Below, one piece after another: positions 8,244-18,330 of a stretch of 58,351 nt of DNA. Made by a program: the position numbers and the translations under genes. The notes under the pieces were generated by a model. That model saw only the letters and a program-made list of their open reading frames with translations. It ran no database searches and was not told where the DNA came from. The first letter of the stretch is position 1. The number at the start of each line of letters is the position of its first letter. This DNA comes from Erythrobacteraceae bacterium E2-1 Yellow Sea (lineage in GTDB: Bacteria; Pseudomonadota; Alphaproteobacteria; Sphingomonadales; Sphingomonadaceae): assembly GCA_014983025.1 (NCBI GenBank), contig JADCLP010000010.1, positions 1-58,351 of the forward strand. Direction: 5' to 3'.

Positions 8244-9245
8244 TTACTCTGCGACATCTGGAAGGTTAAACCCCCGCACAACCTTGGCCGTACCAGCTTG
8301 GATTTCCATTAGTGCAACAGGGGTGTTTCCCAACTTTGCACAATAGAGCCCATTGCTGTGGGGCATATCCGTAAGTACCCGGCCCTGTCGGACCGCCTGC
8401 GCGCTAACGGAACTGAGTGCAAAGGCCGGGATGTCGTCCAGCCCCGCCTCAAGCGGCAGGAGTAGGTCTTGAAGTGGCGCGCCCTTACCGATTTCGTTGA
8501 GATTGTCCAGCGAAATCGCCTGATTTTCAGCGAAAGGCCCCGCCTTGATACGACGTAGATAGGTAACATGGCCGACCGTTCCAAGGGCATGCGCTATATC
8601 CCGTGCCAAGCTGCGGATATATGTGCCCTTGCTGACATGGGCCGTTAGTGTCACGGCATCGGCCATTTCCAGCGGTGCAGCAGGGTCAAATGGATCAGGG
8701 CGGCCAGCCGTGGTCTGGAATGTCGAAATAAGGTCATCACCTTTCCGGCCAGACGAAAACTCGAGGGAATAAATCGTCACGGCACGTGTTTTCAGCTCTA
8801 CCGTTTCACCCGCCCGTGCCCGATCATAGGCGCGCTTTCCATCCACCTTAAGCGCCGAATATGCTGGCGGGACCTGCTCAATATCACCAGTAAAATGCTC
8901 TAACACCGCCGCCACTGCAGCAATGGGCGGTCGATGATCAGACCGATCCACAATTTCGCCTTCCGCATCCAGCGTGTCGGTCTGTTCGCCAAACTGGACA
9001 GTGAATTCATAAATCTTGCTGGCATCGAGCATGCGTCCACAAAGCTTGGTCGCTTCCCCCAGCGCGATGGGCAAAACGCCTTCCGCCTCCGGGTCCAGCG
9101 TGCCACCATGGCCAACCTTGGTTTTGGCATAACCCGCTTCGCGCAAATTGCGTTTTACTGCCGCCACCGCTTGAGTTGATCCCAGCCCGCGCGGTTTATC
9201 AAGCACGATCCAGCCATGTGGCGCGGGTTTTTTATTATCATCCAT
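8244..9245 (-). CDS. truB: tRNA pseudouridine(55) synthase
   Basis: TruB makes pseudouridine 55 in the T-loop of tRNAs. The N-terminal [17 protein letters not shown], the catalytic-Asp region [18 protein letters not shown], and the [20 protein letters not shown] segment are all standard. At 333 residues it is of normal length. Residues about 160-185 ([17 protein letters not shown]) form a small insertion before the second conserved block; I cannot assign it a role. Its start is 40 bases from the divergent glpD start. Confidence 0.95.
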   Translation of the reverse strand: MDDNKKPAPHGWIVLDKPRGLGSTQAVAAVKRNLREAGYAKTKVGHGGTLDPEAEGVLPIALGEATKLCGRMLDASKIYEFTVQFGEQTDTLDAEGEIVDRSDHRPPIAAVAAVLEHFTGDIEQVPPAYSALKVDGKRAYDRARAGETVELKTRAVTIYSLEFSSGRKGDDLISTFQTTAGRPDPFDPAAPLEMADAVTLTAHVSKGTYIRSLARDIAHALGTVGHVTYLRRIKAGPFAENQAISLDNLNEIGKGAPLQDLLLPLEAGLDDIPAFALSSVSAQAVRQGRVLTDMPHSNGLYCAKLGNTPVALMEIQAGTAKVVRGFNLPDVAE

Positions 9246-9285
9246 ATGCGCCCCCTAGCCAAAGGCGCGCTTTCGCGCCAACCCT

Positions 9286-10773
9286 ATGCGCATGCAGGCA
9301 GATTTTGACATCCTGGTAATTGGCGGCGGAATCAACGGCGCAGGTATTGCGCGCGATGCAGCCGGGCGCGGGCTGAAGGTTTTGCTGGTAGAAAAGGATG
9401 ATCTGGCCGCTCACACCTCCAGCGCATCGACAAAACTGGTGCATGGCGGGTTGCGATATCTGGAACATTTTGAATTCCGCCTTGTACGTGAAAGCCTGAT
9501 AGAGCGCGAACGGCTGCTGAACATCGCCCCACATATCATCTGGCCACTGCGCTTTATCCTGCCGCATGATCAGGGATTACGGCCCAAATGGATGCTGCGG
9601 TTGGGCCTGTTCCTGTATGACAATCTGGGTGGGCGCAAATTACTGCCCGGTACGCATACTGTGGACCTTCGCCACCCGCCGCACGGCCAAATCCTGCAAG
9701 GCAGGCTGACCAAGGGGTATGAATATTCAGATTGCTGGGTGGAAGATGCCCGGATGGTTGCACTCAACTGCCTGGATGCGAAAGAGCATGGCGCAGATAT
9801 CCGAACACGGACTGAATGCGTGGGGCTGGCGCGTACGGGCGATGGCTGGACCGCGCAGTTGCGTGACCTGAATGGACATGAAGGCGAGATTACTGCACGC
9901 ATCCTGGTCAATGCCGCTGGGCCGTGGGTTGATGCCGTACTTGGCAAAGCCATCCCTGAACGTCCGCACCAGAATTTGCGCCTGGTCAAGGGCAGCCACC
10001 TGATCTTCCCGAAGCTTTACGAAGGGCGCCATGCCTATATCTTCCAGAACCGCGACAACCGGATCGTCTTCGCCATCCCCTATGAGCGCGAATTTACTCT
10101 CGTCGGCACCACCGATGTGCTGTTCACAGGTGACCCGGATGTGGTTGAAATCTCTGATGAAGAGGCACTCTATATCTGCAACGCGGTGAATGAATATCTG
10201 CGCGTGCCCGTTACACCCGAACAGGCGGTATGGAGTTATTCCGGGGTGCGCCCGCTCTATGACGACAAATCTGCCAGCAATTCCACCGTCACGCGCGATT
10301 ACGTGTTTGAGCTGGACGAAGCAGACGGCGCGCCGATCCTCTCTATCTTCGGTGGCAAAATAACAACCTATCGCAAACTGGCCGAACACGCGTTGGAAAA
10401 GCTGGGTTTTGCGCCTGATGAAGCTTGGACTGCTTCCCAAGCCCTACCCGGTGGTGACATCGATCCGGCGCGCTTTGACACCTTCTTCGCAGAAATGATG
10501 GCCCGTTTCCCTTGGTTCGGGCCTGACGCAGTGCGGCGCCTCACCCGAGCCTATGGCACGCGCATGAAAGAAATTTTAGGCGGCGCCAATGGGCTGGAGG
10601 ATCTGGGCGAGCATATGGGCGGCGATCTCTACGCAGCCGAGCTGGAATATCTGGTGCAGCAGGAATTTGCCCAAACGGCAGAGGACGTGTTGTGGCGACG
10701 CAGCAAGCTGGGCCTGCATCTGGATAAGGCCGCGCAGCAGCGCGTAGCCGATTGGTTCGTGGCGCGTGTTTAG
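9286..10773 (+). CDS. glpD: Glycerol-3-phosphate dehydrogenase (FAD, quinone-linked)
   Basis: Oxidises sn-glycerol-3-phosphate to dihydroxyacetone phosphate and passes electrons to the membrane quinone pool. The FAD dinucleotide-binding motif FDILVIGGGINGAGIARDAA opens the protein, followed by SSASTKLVHGGLRYLEHFEF, a GlpD signature. The C-terminal GlpD cap domain ends near WRRSKLGLHLDKAA. At 495 residues it is of normal length. Two in-frame ATGs (9286 and 9292) are possible and no clear ribosome-binding site is present. A small GGCGCG/CGCGCC hairpin (9264-9279) sits in the 40-bp spacer to divergent truB. Its 3' end overlaps the convergent protease gene by four bases. Confidence 0.95.
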   Translation: MRMQADFDILVIGGGINGAGIARDAAGRGLKVLLVEKDDLAAHTSSASTKLVHGGLRYLEHFEFRLVRESLIERERLLNIAPHIIWPLRFILPHDQGLRPKWMLRLGLFLYDNLGGRKLLPGTHTVDLRHPPHGQILQGRLTKGYEYSDCWVEDARMVALNCLDAKEHGADIRTRTECVGLARTGDGWTAQLRDLNGHEGEITARILVNAAGPWVDAVLGKAIPERPHQNLRLVKGSHLIFPKLYEGRHAYIFQNRDNRIVFAIPYEREFTLVGTTDVLFTGDPDVVEISDEEALYICNAVNEYLRVPVTPEQAVWSYSGVRPLYDDKSASNSTVTRDYVFELDEADGAPILSIFGGKITTYRKLAEHALEKLGFAPDEAWTASQALPGGDIDPARFDTFFAEMMARFPWFGPDAVRRLTRAYGTRMKEILGGANGLEDLGEHMGGDLYAAELEYLVQQEFAQTAEDVLWRRSKLGLHLDKAAQQRVADWFVARV

Positions 10774-11450
10774 CCTGCGATCGTATCCGCCAAAGTCAGA
10801 TATTTCTCCAATGCCCAGTTCACCGGCGGGCCGATGGTATTTTCCAGCACCCCCAGATCAGGGGCAAACCATGTCAGCGCCACCAGTCCGATAAACAACA
10901 GCATGCCAAACGGGCGCAGCTTTTCATAATAATGGACGTATCGGCGTGGGATCAGTGCCTCGACAATATGCGACCCATCAAAAGGTGGGATCGGAAGGAG
11001 GTTGAACATGCCCAGGAAGATATTGATCAGGATAAAATAGAACAGGCCCTGCACCAGCAGGCCTGGCTCAGCAGTCGGCCCCGGCGTGATATGTGGCGCC
11101 AACAGCCCCAGCGCGATCGCGCCAATAGCAGCGAGAATGAAATTCGTCAGCGGCCCCGCAGCCCCCACTGCCGCCATGCCCCAGCGCGGATTGTCCAACC
11201 GTCTTTTATTCACTGGCACCGGCTTGGCCCAGCCAAAAATCGGCCCGCTGGCCAGTGCCAGCATTCCCGGAACCAGCAATGTTCCGACCGGATCAACATG
11301 TCGCAATGGGTTGAACGACAGCCGGTTGAGATCCTTCGCAGTGGGATCACCAAGGCGATAGGCCATCAGGCCATGCGCCACCTCGTGGAAAACGATGGCG
11401 ATAATGAGTGAGGGGATCAGGACGATCGCAAGCGAGATTGTTTCAGACAT
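10770..11450 (-). CDS. Site-2 protease family (M50) membrane zinc protease
   Basis: About 226 residues with several membrane segments. The zinc motif HEVAH (residues 22-26) lies in the first helix, and NLLPIPPFDGS in a late helix supplies the NxxPxxxxDG third ligand. This is the compact S2P subgroup without a PDZ domain (YwhC/Rip3-like). Substrates are unknown; family members cleave membrane-embedded regulators. It lies downstream of tdk but is separated by a REP-like repeat and hairpin, so it probably has its own promoter. Confidence 0.9.
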   Translation of the reverse strand: MSETISLAIVLIPSLIIAIVFHEVAHGLMAYRLGDPTAKDLNRLSFNPLRHVDPVGTLLVPGMLALASGPIFGWAKPVPVNKRRLDNPRWGMAAVGAAGPLTNFILAAIGAIALGLLAPHITPGPTAEPGLLVQGLFYFILINIFLGMFNLLPIPPFDGSHIVEALIPRRYVHYYEKLRPFGMLLFIGLVALTWFAPDLGVLENTIGPPVNWALEKYLTLADTIAG

Positions 11451-11482
11451 TTGCGTTAGATAGGGGTTTGGCTGACGATAAA

Positions 11483-11549
11483 GAAGGCCGTTCGTATCGA
11501 GCGAGTCGAGATACCGGCCTTCGTGTCTCGACTGGGCTCGACAAGAACG
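11483..11549. repeat. REP-like imperfect palindrome, also a likely tdk terminator
   Basis: Two related copies are in inverted orientation: GTTCGTATCGAGCGAGTCGAG (first 20 bases shown as a pattern; 11490 onward) and, reading backwards from about 11548, GTTCTTGTCGAGCCCAGTC. Such GTTCGTGTCGAGC...TCGAGACAC units recur between genes in many sphingomonad genomes. The left copy is embedded in a long hairpin with GAAGGCCG (11483-11490) and CGGCCTTC (11515-11522) arms. On the minus strand TTCTTTATC follows, so it may terminate tdk. Confidence 0.65.
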
Positions 11550-11557
11550 GATCTATG

Positions 11558-12142
11558 CTAGCCCGCCAGTGCTTGCGAAAAATGCTTGCGACAAAGGGCA
11601 ACATAGCGGTCATTCCCGCCGATTTCGGTCTGTTCGCCCTGTTTCACCGGCTTACCGCTGGCGTCGACGCGCAGATTCATGGTCGATTTGCTGCCGCAAT
11701 GGCAAATGGCCTTCAGTTCCACCAGCGCATCAGCAATGCCAAGCAGTGCGGCAGAGCCGGGAAACAGCTCGCCCTGAAAATCGGTGCGCAGGCCATAGCA
11801 CAGCACGGGAATGCCGCCTTCATCTGCCACACGCGCCAATTGCCACACCTGATCCTTGGTCAGGAATTGCGCCTCATCCACCAGCACGCAATTGAGCGGC
11901 TCCACGCGGTGTGCGGCCATAATATCGGCCCACAAATCGGTGTCAGTCGCGAAACGGTGCGCATCCGCACCCAGCCCGATCCGGCTTTCAATCGCTCGCG
12001 CTGAACTGCGATCATCCAGCGCGGCGGTCCACAACATGGTGGTCATCCCCCGCTCTCGATAGTTGAAATCCGCCTGCAGCAGCGTGGTCGATTTCCCCGC
12101 ATTCATGCTGGCATAATAGAAATAGAGTTTGGCCATCGGCAT
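11558..12142 (-). CDS. tdk: Thymidine kinase (type II)
   Basis: Phosphorylates thymidine to dTMP in nucleotide salvage. The P-loop is in FYYASMNAGKSTTLLQADFN, the Walker B/DEAQFL segment is at VLVDEAQFLTKDQVW, and the Zn-binding lasso is formed by CHCG and the CRKHF near the C-terminus. At 194 residues it is normal. Start: ATG 12142, with a second in-frame ATG at 12136 that matches the common family start MAKLYFYY. It follows rbfA on the same strand, separated by a hairpin. Confidence 0.95.
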   Translation of the reverse strand: MPMAKLYFYYASMNAGKSTTLLQADFNYRERGMTTMLWTAALDDRSSARAIESRIGLGADAHRFATDTDLWADIMAAHRVEPLNCVLVDEAQFLTKDQVWQLARVADEGGIPVLCYGLRTDFQGELFPGSAALLGIADALVELKAICHCGSKSTMNLRVDASGKPVKQGEQTEIGGNDRYVALCRKHFSQALAG

Positions 12143-12149
12143 ATTTTGC

Positions 12150-12179
12150 GCCCTGTTCGCCCCCGGGCAAGCTCAGGGC
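12150..12179 (-). terminator. rbfA-tdk intergenic hairpin
   Basis: GCCCTG (minus strand 12179-12174) pairs with CAGGGC (12155-12150) around an 18-base, GC-rich loop. There is no T-run, and the 3' arm overlaps the likely tdk ribosome-binding site (AGGGCG). It could modulate tdk translation or simply be a repeat fragment of the CGCCCTGAGCTTGCC kind common in sphingomonads. Confidence 0.4.
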
Positions 12180-12195
12180 GACCGGAAATGGTGGA

Positions 12196-12594
12196 CTATT
12201 CTTCCTCGCCCAGATCGCGCGCAACCTTGGGGTCCCGCAGCAGCGCCTCGATCCGGTCCGCCTCGTCAAAGCTTTCATCGGCGCGGAATTGCAGTTTCGG
12301 CGCGAATTTCAGCCCCAGCCGCTTGGCGACTTCACGCTGGAGATAGGCCGTGTTCTGCCGCAAGGCGGTGACAATCTCGCCCTCATCCTTGCCCTGCAAT
12401 GGTTTCACATAGGCGGTGGCATGGCGCAGATCGGGCGTCATGCGCACTTCGGTGACGGCGATATGCGCCGCCGAAACACGTTCATCATGCACTTCCTGCC
12501 GTGCAAGCAATTCAGACAGAATATGCCGCACCCGCTCGCTGACTTTCAGCACGCGGACCGAATGCTGTTCGGGCGTGAATTGCTGGCGCGCCAT
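12196..12594 (-). CDS. rbfA: 30S ribosome-binding factor RbfA
   Basis: RbfA is a KH-fold factor needed for late maturation of the 30S subunit. The conserved [19 protein letters not shown] and the later [20 protein letters not shown] match the family. Its 132 residues are typical; the C-terminal acidic tail (DLGEEE) is normal. The gene is 20 bases downstream of infB, the standard order. Confidence 0.95.
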   Translation of the reverse strand: MARQQFTPEQHSVRVLKVSERVRHILSELLARQEVHDERVSAAHIAVTEVRMTPDLRHATAYVKPLQGKDEGEIVTALRQNTAYLQREVAKRLGLKFAPKLQFRADESFDEADRIEALLRDPKVARDLGEEE

Positions 12595-12614
12595 GGCGGT
12601 GGGTGGAGCGGCCC

Positions 12615-15155
12615 TTACAGGGTCCGCTCACGCTCCTCGACCTCGAAGACTTCAAGCTGGTCACCCGGCTTGATGTCATTCGTGTCAGCCAGCACGACAC
12701 CGCACTCCAGGCCAGCGCGGACTTCGTCCACATCGTCCTTGAAGCGGCGCAGGCTGGCGATGGTGGTGGCGGAAACGATAACGTCTTCGCGGGTAAGGCG
12801 TGCATGCAGCCCCTTGCGAATAACGCCTTCTTCCACCAGCAGGCCAGCGGCCTTGTCGCGCTTGCCCGAACGGAACACTTCCTTGACCTGTGCCCGGCCA
12901 ACCACGTGCTCGATCCGTTCCGGACCCAGCTCGCCCGCCATTTCCTTGGCGATTTCTTCGGTCAAGTGATAGATGACGTCATAATACTTCATCTCCACCC
13001 CATCGCGCTTCACCAGTTCGCGCGCCTTGGCATTAGGACGCACGTTGAAGCCAATGATCGGCGCGTTGGAGGCCGAAGCCAGCGTCACATCGCTTTCAGT
13101 GATCGCACCCACGCCTGCATGCAGGACGCGCACCTTGATCTCGTCATTCGAAAGATTGTGCAGCGCATTGGTGATCGCTTCGACCGAACCCTGCACATCG
13201 GCCTTCACCAGAACGGGAAATTCGATGACATTCGAAGCCAGATTGTTGAACATTGTATCGAAGCTGGTCGGAGCCAGCGCCGTACGCTTTTCAGTCGCCT
13301 TTTCCTGACGGTATTGGGCAACTTCACGCGCGCGTTGTTCATTTTCCACCACTGTCAGGACATCGCCTGCGCTGGGAACACCGCCCAGGCCCAGCACCTC
13401 AACCGGCATGGCGGGCCCAGCTTCCTTGACCTGCTTGCCCTGATCGTTGACGATCGCACGAACACGGCCGCTCTCAGTGCCGACAACAAATGTGTCGCCA
13501 CGCTTCAACGTACCGCGCGTAATCAGCACGGTGGCAACAGGGCCACGGCCCTTGTCCAACTGCGCTTCGATCACGGTGGCTTCCGCCATACGATCTGGGT
13601 TCGCCTTCAGTTCAAGCAATTCAGCCTGCAGGGCAATCTTTTCGAGCAATCCGTCCAGATTGGTCTTTTCCTTGGCGGAAATTTCCACGTCCTGCACATC
13701 GCCAGACATCTTCTCCACGACCACTTCATGTTCCAGCAAGCGGTTGCGGATATTGTCCGGGTTCGCCTCTGGCTTGTCGATCTTGTTGATCGCCACGATC
13801 ATCGGGACGCCAGCTGCCTTGGTGTGATTGATGGCCTCAATCGTCTGCGGCATGATGCCATCATCGGCTGCCACCACCAACACCACGATATCGGTTACAT
13901 TGGCACCACGCGCGCGCATTTCGGTAAAGGCAGCGTGGCCCGGTGTATCGAGGAAGGTGATCTTCTGGCCATCCTTCGTCGTCACCTGATAGCTGCCAAT
14001 ATGCTGGGTGATGCCGCCGGCTTCCCCCTTCACCACATTGGCGCCACGCAGCGCATCCAGCAGGCTAGTCTTGCCGTGATCGACATGACCCATAATGGTC
14101 ACAACCGGCGGGCGCGGCTTCAGCGTGTCTTCAGGATCCTTGTCCACGCTGTTGTCGATATCGACATCGGCTTCCGACACCTTCTGGATATTGTGGCCGA
14201 ACTGTTCGACCAGCAATTCTGCCGTATCCTGATCAATCGTCTGGTTGACGGTGACCATCATACCCAGATTGAACAGTTCCTTCACCAGATCCGCACCCTT
14301 TTCAGCCATGCGGTTGGCCAGTTCCTGCACCGTGATGGCTTCAGGCACGATCACATCGCGCACCTGCTTTTCACGCGGGGCCGATGGCCCGCCATGCAGG
14401 CGACGTTCTTTTTCCCGCGCGCGTTTCAATGCGGCGAGCGAACGGGCGCGACGACCCTCATCCTCGTTCAATGCACGGCTGACGCTCAACTTGCCTGAAC
14501 GGCGATGGTCCTTGCCACCACCGCCAGCCGGTTTATCAGGCTTGGCAGGCTTATCATCCTTCTTCTTCTTTTCCGGGCGCTTGGGTTCTGGCCGGGCAAC
14601 GGGCGTAAACTTGCGCGCCGCTGGCGTGGGCGTGCTCGCCTCACCGCTTGCAGCTTCATTTTCTACCGCAGCTTGTTCTGCGGCAGGCTCAGCTTCAGCT
14701 TCGACAACCGCCTCTGTTGTTGCGACGGCCTGTTTGGACGCCTCTTCTTCCGCCTTGCGATTATCTTCTGCGCGGCGTTTTTCCTCTTCGGCTGCCTGAC
14801 GTGCGGCCTCGTCATCACGCTTGCGCGCTTCCTCGGTCAGGCGCAGACGCTCTTCCTCTGCTTCGCGCTGCAGGCGTGCGACACGTTCCTGCGGGGTTTC
14901 AGCAGACGCAGCAGGCTTTTTGGGTGTAGGCTTTTTCGGCGGCTCCTTGGCCACCGGTGCAGGTGCGGGCTCTGGTGTCGGCTCTGGCGCGGGCGCAGGC
15001 GTTTCACCAGGTTTCAGCAGCTTGCGGCGGCGCTTCACCTCAACCGCAACCTTATTGGTGCGGCCGTGGCTGAAGGTCTGCTTGACCTCGCCAGCGTCTA
15101 CCGCCCTTTTCAGGCCGAGCGGTTTACGGGCAGGTTTGGTTTCTTCGTCGCTCAT
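12615..15155 (-). CDS. infB: Translation initiation factor IF-2
   Basis: IF-2 is the GTPase that brings initiator tRNA to the 30S subunit and promotes subunit joining. At 846 residues, the N-terminal 260 or so are an Ala/Glu/Lys/Pro-rich low-complexity and coiled-coil region, followed by the IF2_N module. The G domain shows G1 [16 protein letters not shown]3 DTPGHAAF and G4 NKID. The C-terminal domains end at [18 protein letters not shown]. The large antisense open frames over this gene are codon-bias shadows. Confidence 0.97.
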   Translation of the reverse strand: MSDEETKPARKPLGLKRAVDAGEVKQTFSHGRTNKVAVEVKRRRKLLKPGETPAPAPEPTPEPAPAPVAKEPPKKPTPKKPAASAETPQERVARLQREAEEERLRLTEEARKRDDEAARQAAEEEKRRAEDNRKAEEEASKQAVATTEAVVEAEAEPAAEQAAVENEAASGEASTPTPAARKFTPVARPEPKRPEKKKKDDKPAKPDKPAGGGGKDHRRSGKLSVSRALNEDEGRRARSLAALKRAREKERRLHGGPSAPREKQVRDVIVPEAITVQELANRMAEKGADLVKELFNLGMMVTVNQTIDQDTAELLVEQFGHNIQKVSEADVDIDNSVDKDPEDTLKPRPPVVTIMGHVDHGKTSLLDALRGANVVKGEAGGITQHIGSYQVTTKDGQKITFLDTPGHAAFTEMRARGANVTDIVVLVVAADDGIMPQTIEAINHTKAAGVPMIVAINKIDKPEANPDNIRNRLLEHEVVVEKMSGDVQDVEISAKEKTNLDGLLEKIALQAELLELKANPDRMAEATVIEAQLDKGRGPVATVLITRGTLKRGDTFVVGTESGRVRAIVNDQGKQVKEAGPAMPVEVLGLGGVPSAGDVLTVVENEQRAREVAQYRQEKATEKRTALAPTSFDTMFNNLASNVIEFPVLVKADVQGSVEAITNALHNLSNDEIKVRVLHAGVGAITESDVTLASASNAPIIGFNVRPNAKARELVKRDGVEMKYYDVIYHLTEEIAKEMAGELGPERIEHVVGRAQVKEVFRSGKRDKAAGLLVEEGVIRKGLHARLTREDVIVSATTIASLRRFKDDVDEVRAGLECGVVLADTNDIKPGDQLEVFEVEERERTL

Positions 15156-15171
15156 CTAGCTCGCTATTCCT

Positions 15172-15942
15172 TCACGCATTCAATTCATCATTCAGCGGCA
15201 CAACATCATGCGATGCCGCTCGTCCATCCGGGGTGTTTGTCGCACCCGAAAAATTCTGCAGGCGCATCAGAGCAAGCCTGATACGATCAGCCGATGCTGC
15301 ATCAGCCAGCGCCAGGTGGACGGTGTTGTCGCGGCCCAATGCCACAGACAGAGCCGCCCGGTCCAGTGGCAAGACAATTCCACGTTCACCGCTGCCTTCC
15401 GCATCGCGCCCCACGCGCCATGCCTGATCCAGTTTTTTGCGCCCATCCTCGCTCGCATCGCTGGCATGTAACAGCAGCGCAATGCGCCCTGCCCGTGCCT
15501 GTTCTGCAATCCGATCCGACCCCAGAACCAGCTTCCCCGAACGAAGTTCCAACCCCAGTCTGTCTGTCAGGCTCTTGCGCAAACCCAGCTCAATCAAAGC
15601 GGGCAGGTCAGCTGGGATGGACAGCGCCGCACCCTTGAACGCACGCGCCAATGCCCCTTTCAACTGGCCCTTGGCCATCGCCTTTTCAAGTTCTGTACGC
15701 GCTGCGCCAATCCATGCACCGCGCCCAGGCGCCTTGGCATGAATATCAGGCAGAACCGCGCCTTCGGGCGAAATTGCCAGACGAACCAGCCTATCGCGCG
15801 CGCCATGGTCACCTGTCAGAATGCAGCGCCGTTCAGGCTCTGCTTTCTGATTTGGACGTGTGCGATCGGGCTCGGAAGCGGTCCGTGCCTTGGGCCGGTT
15901 AGCAATGTCGGGCGTCAGGCGCTCATTGTTCGGAGTCCGCAT
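15172..15942 (-). CDS. YlxR/DUF448 RNA-binding protein with L7Ae-like C-terminal domain
   Basis: The DUF448 (YlxR) core begins at RRCILTGDHGARDRLVRLAI and ends at GRGAWIG. The C-terminal half (about residues 110-230) resembles the L7Ae/L30e RNA-binding fold, a two-domain form usual in alphaproteobacteria. About 256 residues. Start: ATG 15942 (MRTPNNERL) overlaps the 3' end of nusA by 20 bases, which fits translational coupling. The position between nusA and infB is the conserved one. A specific function is not known; YlxR homologs have been linked to RNase P or transcription. Confidence 0.88.
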   Translation of the reverse strand: MRTPNNERLTPDIANRPKARTASEPDRTRPNQKAEPERRCILTGDHGARDRLVRLAISPEGAVLPDIHAKAPGRGAWIGAARTELEKAMAKGQLKGALARAFKGAALSIPADLPALIELGLRKSLTDRLGLELRSGKLVLGSDRIAEQARAGRIALLLHASDASEDGRKKLDQAWRVGRDAEGSGERGIVLPLDRAALSVALGRDNTVHLALADAASADRIRLALMRLQNFSGATNTPDGRAASHDVVPLNDELNA

Positions 15943-17578
15943 CAGCGGCCTCCTGCGTTGAATCTTGAGTGGAAGCGGCGGGCGCATCTTCCTCGTCCTC
16001 GAACCAGTGCGCGCGAGCAGCCATGATGATCTCATTGCCCTGCTCTTCACTCAGGCCATATTCGCCCAGCACGCCGCCCTTGTCCTCTGTACGCTGGTTG
16101 CGGCGTAGCGGCGGGCCATCATTATTGCGGCGGCGCTGTTGCTCACGCTTCTTGGCAATCAGTTCATCGGTGGCCAGATCTGCCAGATCATCCAGCGTCT
16201 TGATCCCGGCCTTGCCCAAGGTGACCAGCATGGCTTCGGTCAGATGCGGCATTTCGGCCAGATCATCTTCCACGCCCAATGCGCGGCGCTCTTCACGATA
16301 GGTAGCTTCCTGCCGCTCAATCGCTTCTACCGCACGGCTTTGCAGTTCTTCGGCCAGCTCTTCATCAAACCCTTCGATACTGGCGAGTTCGGCCAGTTCG
16401 ACATAGGCAACTTCTTCCAGTTCGGCGAAGCCTTCAGCCACCAGCAACTGGGACAGGGTTTCATCAACGTCCAGCTCTTCTTCGAACATTTTCGAACGTT
16501 CGGCGAATTCCTTGCTGCGCTTCTCGCTCGCCTCTTCCTCGGTCATGATATCGATCTGGTTGCCGGTCAGCTGGCTGGCGAGGCGCACATTCTGGCCACG
16601 GCGGCCAATCGCAAGGCTCAACTGATCATCAGGCACGACCACTTCGATACGGCCATCTTCTTCATCCAGCACAACGCGGCTGACAGTGGCAGGCTGCAAT
16701 GCGTTGACGATAAAGGTCGCGCCATCTTCCGACCAGGGGATGATGTCGATCTTTTCGCCCTGCAATTCCTGCACCACGGCCTGAACGCGGCTGCCCTTCA
16801 TACCCACGCAGGCACCAACCGGATCGATGCTGCTGTCATGGCTGATCACGCCAATCTTGGCGCGGCTGCCCGGATCGCGGGCGGCGGCCTTGATTTCAAT
16901 GATGCCGTCATAAATTTCGGGCACTTCTTGCGCGAACAGCTTCTTCATGAAGTCCGGGTGTGCACGGGACAGGAAAATCTGCGGCCCACGATTGTTGCGT
17001 TCCACCTTGGTGATCAGCGCGCGCACACGCTCGCCCACACGGGCGGCTTCACGCGGGATCTGCTGATCGCGGCGGATCACGCCTTCAGCGCGGCCCAGAT
17101 TTACGATCACATGGCCGAATTCAACTGATTTAATCACACCGGTGATCACTTCACCGCTGCGATCCTTGAATTCTTCATACTGGCGTTCACGCTCCGCATC
17201 GCGGACCTTCTGGAAGATCACCTGCTTGGCGCTCTGCGCGTCGATACGGCCCAAATCAACTGGCGGCAGCGGATCGACGATAAAGTCACCCAGCTTGGCG
17301 TTGGCATCCAGTTTTTGCGCGGCTTTCAGATCGACCTGCTTGAAGTAGTCCTCGACCTCTTCAACCACTTCAACCACGCGCCACAGGCTCAGGTCGCCCG
17401 TCTGCGGGTCCAGCTTGGCGCGGATATCATTTTCCGAACCATAACGGTTGCGGGCACTTTTCTGGATCGCTTCTTCCATCGCCTCGATCACGATCGACTT
17501 GTCGATCATCTTTTCCGAGGCGACCGCATTAGCAATCGCAAGTAGCTCTGCCTTATTGGCGGAAATGGCACTGGCCAT
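15923..17578 (-). CDS. nusA: Transcription termination/antitermination protein NusA
   Basis: NusA binds RNA polymerase and modulates pausing, termination and rRNA antitermination. Domains in order: N-terminal domain (about 1-130), S1 (about 135-200, with EVITGVIKSVEFGHVIVNLG), two KH modules (around GACVGMKGSRVQAVVQEL and LAIGRRGQNVRLASQLTG), and a C-terminal helix-hairpin-helix region (MLVTLGKAGIKTLDDLADLA). The C-terminus is acidic. Its start codon overlaps the rimP stop by one base. Confidence 0.97.
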   Translation of the reverse strand: MASAISANKAELLAIANAVASEKMIDKSIVIEAMEEAIQKSARNRYGSENDIRAKLDPQTGDLSLWRVVEVVEEVEDYFKQVDLKAAQKLDANAKLGDFIVDPLPPVDLGRIDAQSAKQVIFQKVRDAERERQYEEFKDRSGEVITGVIKSVEFGHVIVNLGRAEGVIRRDQQIPREAARVGERVRALITKVERNNRGPQIFLSRAHPDFMKKLFAQEVPEIYDGIIEIKAAARDPGSRAKIGVISHDSSIDPVGACVGMKGSRVQAVVQELQGEKIDIIPWSEDGATFIVNALQPATVSRVVLDEEDGRIEVVVPDDQLSLAIGRRGQNVRLASQLTGNQIDIMTEEEASEKRSKEFAERSKMFEEELDVDETLSQLLVAEGFAELEEVAYVELAELASIEGFDEELAEELQSRAVEAIERQEATYREERRALGVEDDLAEMPHLTEAMLVTLGKAGIKTLDDLADLATDELIAKKREQQRRRNNDGPPLRRNQRTEDKGGVLGEYGLSEEQGNEIIMAARAHWFEDEEDAPAASTQDSTQEAADADSEQ

Positions 17579-18138
17579 CAGTCGTCTGCCTTTTCTTCTT
17601 CAAGGATGTCGTCAGCACCGCTCACATCGAGCGGCTGGGTGGCGGCGATAAGCTCGTCGGTCAAGACCAGCTTTGCCGAATGTATCATTTCGCGGGGGAC
17701 AGTGACATCACCCGCCTTGCGGTCTGCGATGGTGACCATGTCCCCATCGATACCGTTCAAAATGCCGCGCAGATTGCGCTGGCCGTCATAACCCCTGGCC
17801 ATCGAAATCTTGGCCTCATGCCCAGCCCAATTGGCAAAATCTTTTGCCCGGGTCAGCGGGCGGTCAATGCCAGGGCTGGAAACTTCCAAATGGTAAGCGC
17901 CGTCAATCAGCACTTCACCTTGCTCTTCCAATGTATCGATAACATCAGAGACACGGCGCGACAGGGCCGCACATTGTTCAATCACCAGCTGCCCGGTAGC
18001 CGGGTCTTCCGCCATGATCTGCAGTGCCTCGCCCCCGTCGCCCGCTTCGGATGGCATCATTTTTACGCGCACAAGGTCAAACCCCAGGGCTTTCGCCTCA
18101 GGCTCGATCAGTTCAACAAGACGCGCAATATCCGCCAT
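17578..18138 (-). CDS. rimP: Ribosome maturation factor RimP
   Basis: RimP assists 30S subunit assembly. The N-domain contains PEAKALGFDLVRVKMMPSE, and the C-domain includes YHLEVSSPGIDRPLTRAKDF, the family hallmark. At 186 residues it is slightly long because of an acidic C-terminal tail (ADDILEEEKADD). It is the first gene of the rimP-nusA-ylxR-infB-rbfA operon; the promoter should lie in 18139-18277. Confidence 0.95.
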   Translation of the reverse strand: MADIARLVELIEPEAKALGFDLVRVKMMPSEAGDGGEALQIMAEDPATGQLVIEQCAALSRRVSDVIDTLEEQGEVLIDGAYHLEVSSPGIDRPLTRAKDFANWAGHEAKISMARGYDGQRNLRGILNGIDGDMVTIADRKAGDVTVPREMIHSAKLVLTDELIAATQPLDVSGADDILEEEKADD

Positions 18139-18277
18139 TCAATCCTCAGCTATGACAGAGCAATGCGACAAAGCAGTTTGGGCCGGCCCCTTGCGGCGCC
18201 AGCATCCAAACTTTGTCACGACAATGTCGGGATGGCGGCTATCTAGGCGCAGCGGGCATAAAACGCAAGAGCAAAGG

Positions 18278-18305
18278 AAAGGGCCCGCTGTCTGGCGGGC
18301 CCTTT
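18278..18305 (-). terminator. Strong terminator after the metzincin-like gene
   Basis: A perfect 11-bp stem, AAAGGGCCCGC (18278-18288) with GCGGGCCCTTT (18295-18305), encloses a six-base loop. It lies 25 bases past the stop of the minus-strand gene at 18331 and shields the rimP operon from readthrough. Confidence 0.88.
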
Positions 18306-18330
18306 GCTAAATCAAAATGTCAGTTCCAGC

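Noticed and set aside
9264..9279. GGCGCG/CGCGCC hairpin before glpD as an operator
   Set aside because: Too short and GC-generic to call an operator in a 40-bp divergent spacer; noted in the glpD entry only.
12603..14498. 631-codon open frame on the plus strand
   Set aside because: It is antisense to infB, rich in His/Leu/Arg and without family features; a codon-bias shadow of the real gene.
16139..17128. 329-codon plus-strand frame over nusA
   Set aside because: Shadow of nusA; composition and lack of any start signal.
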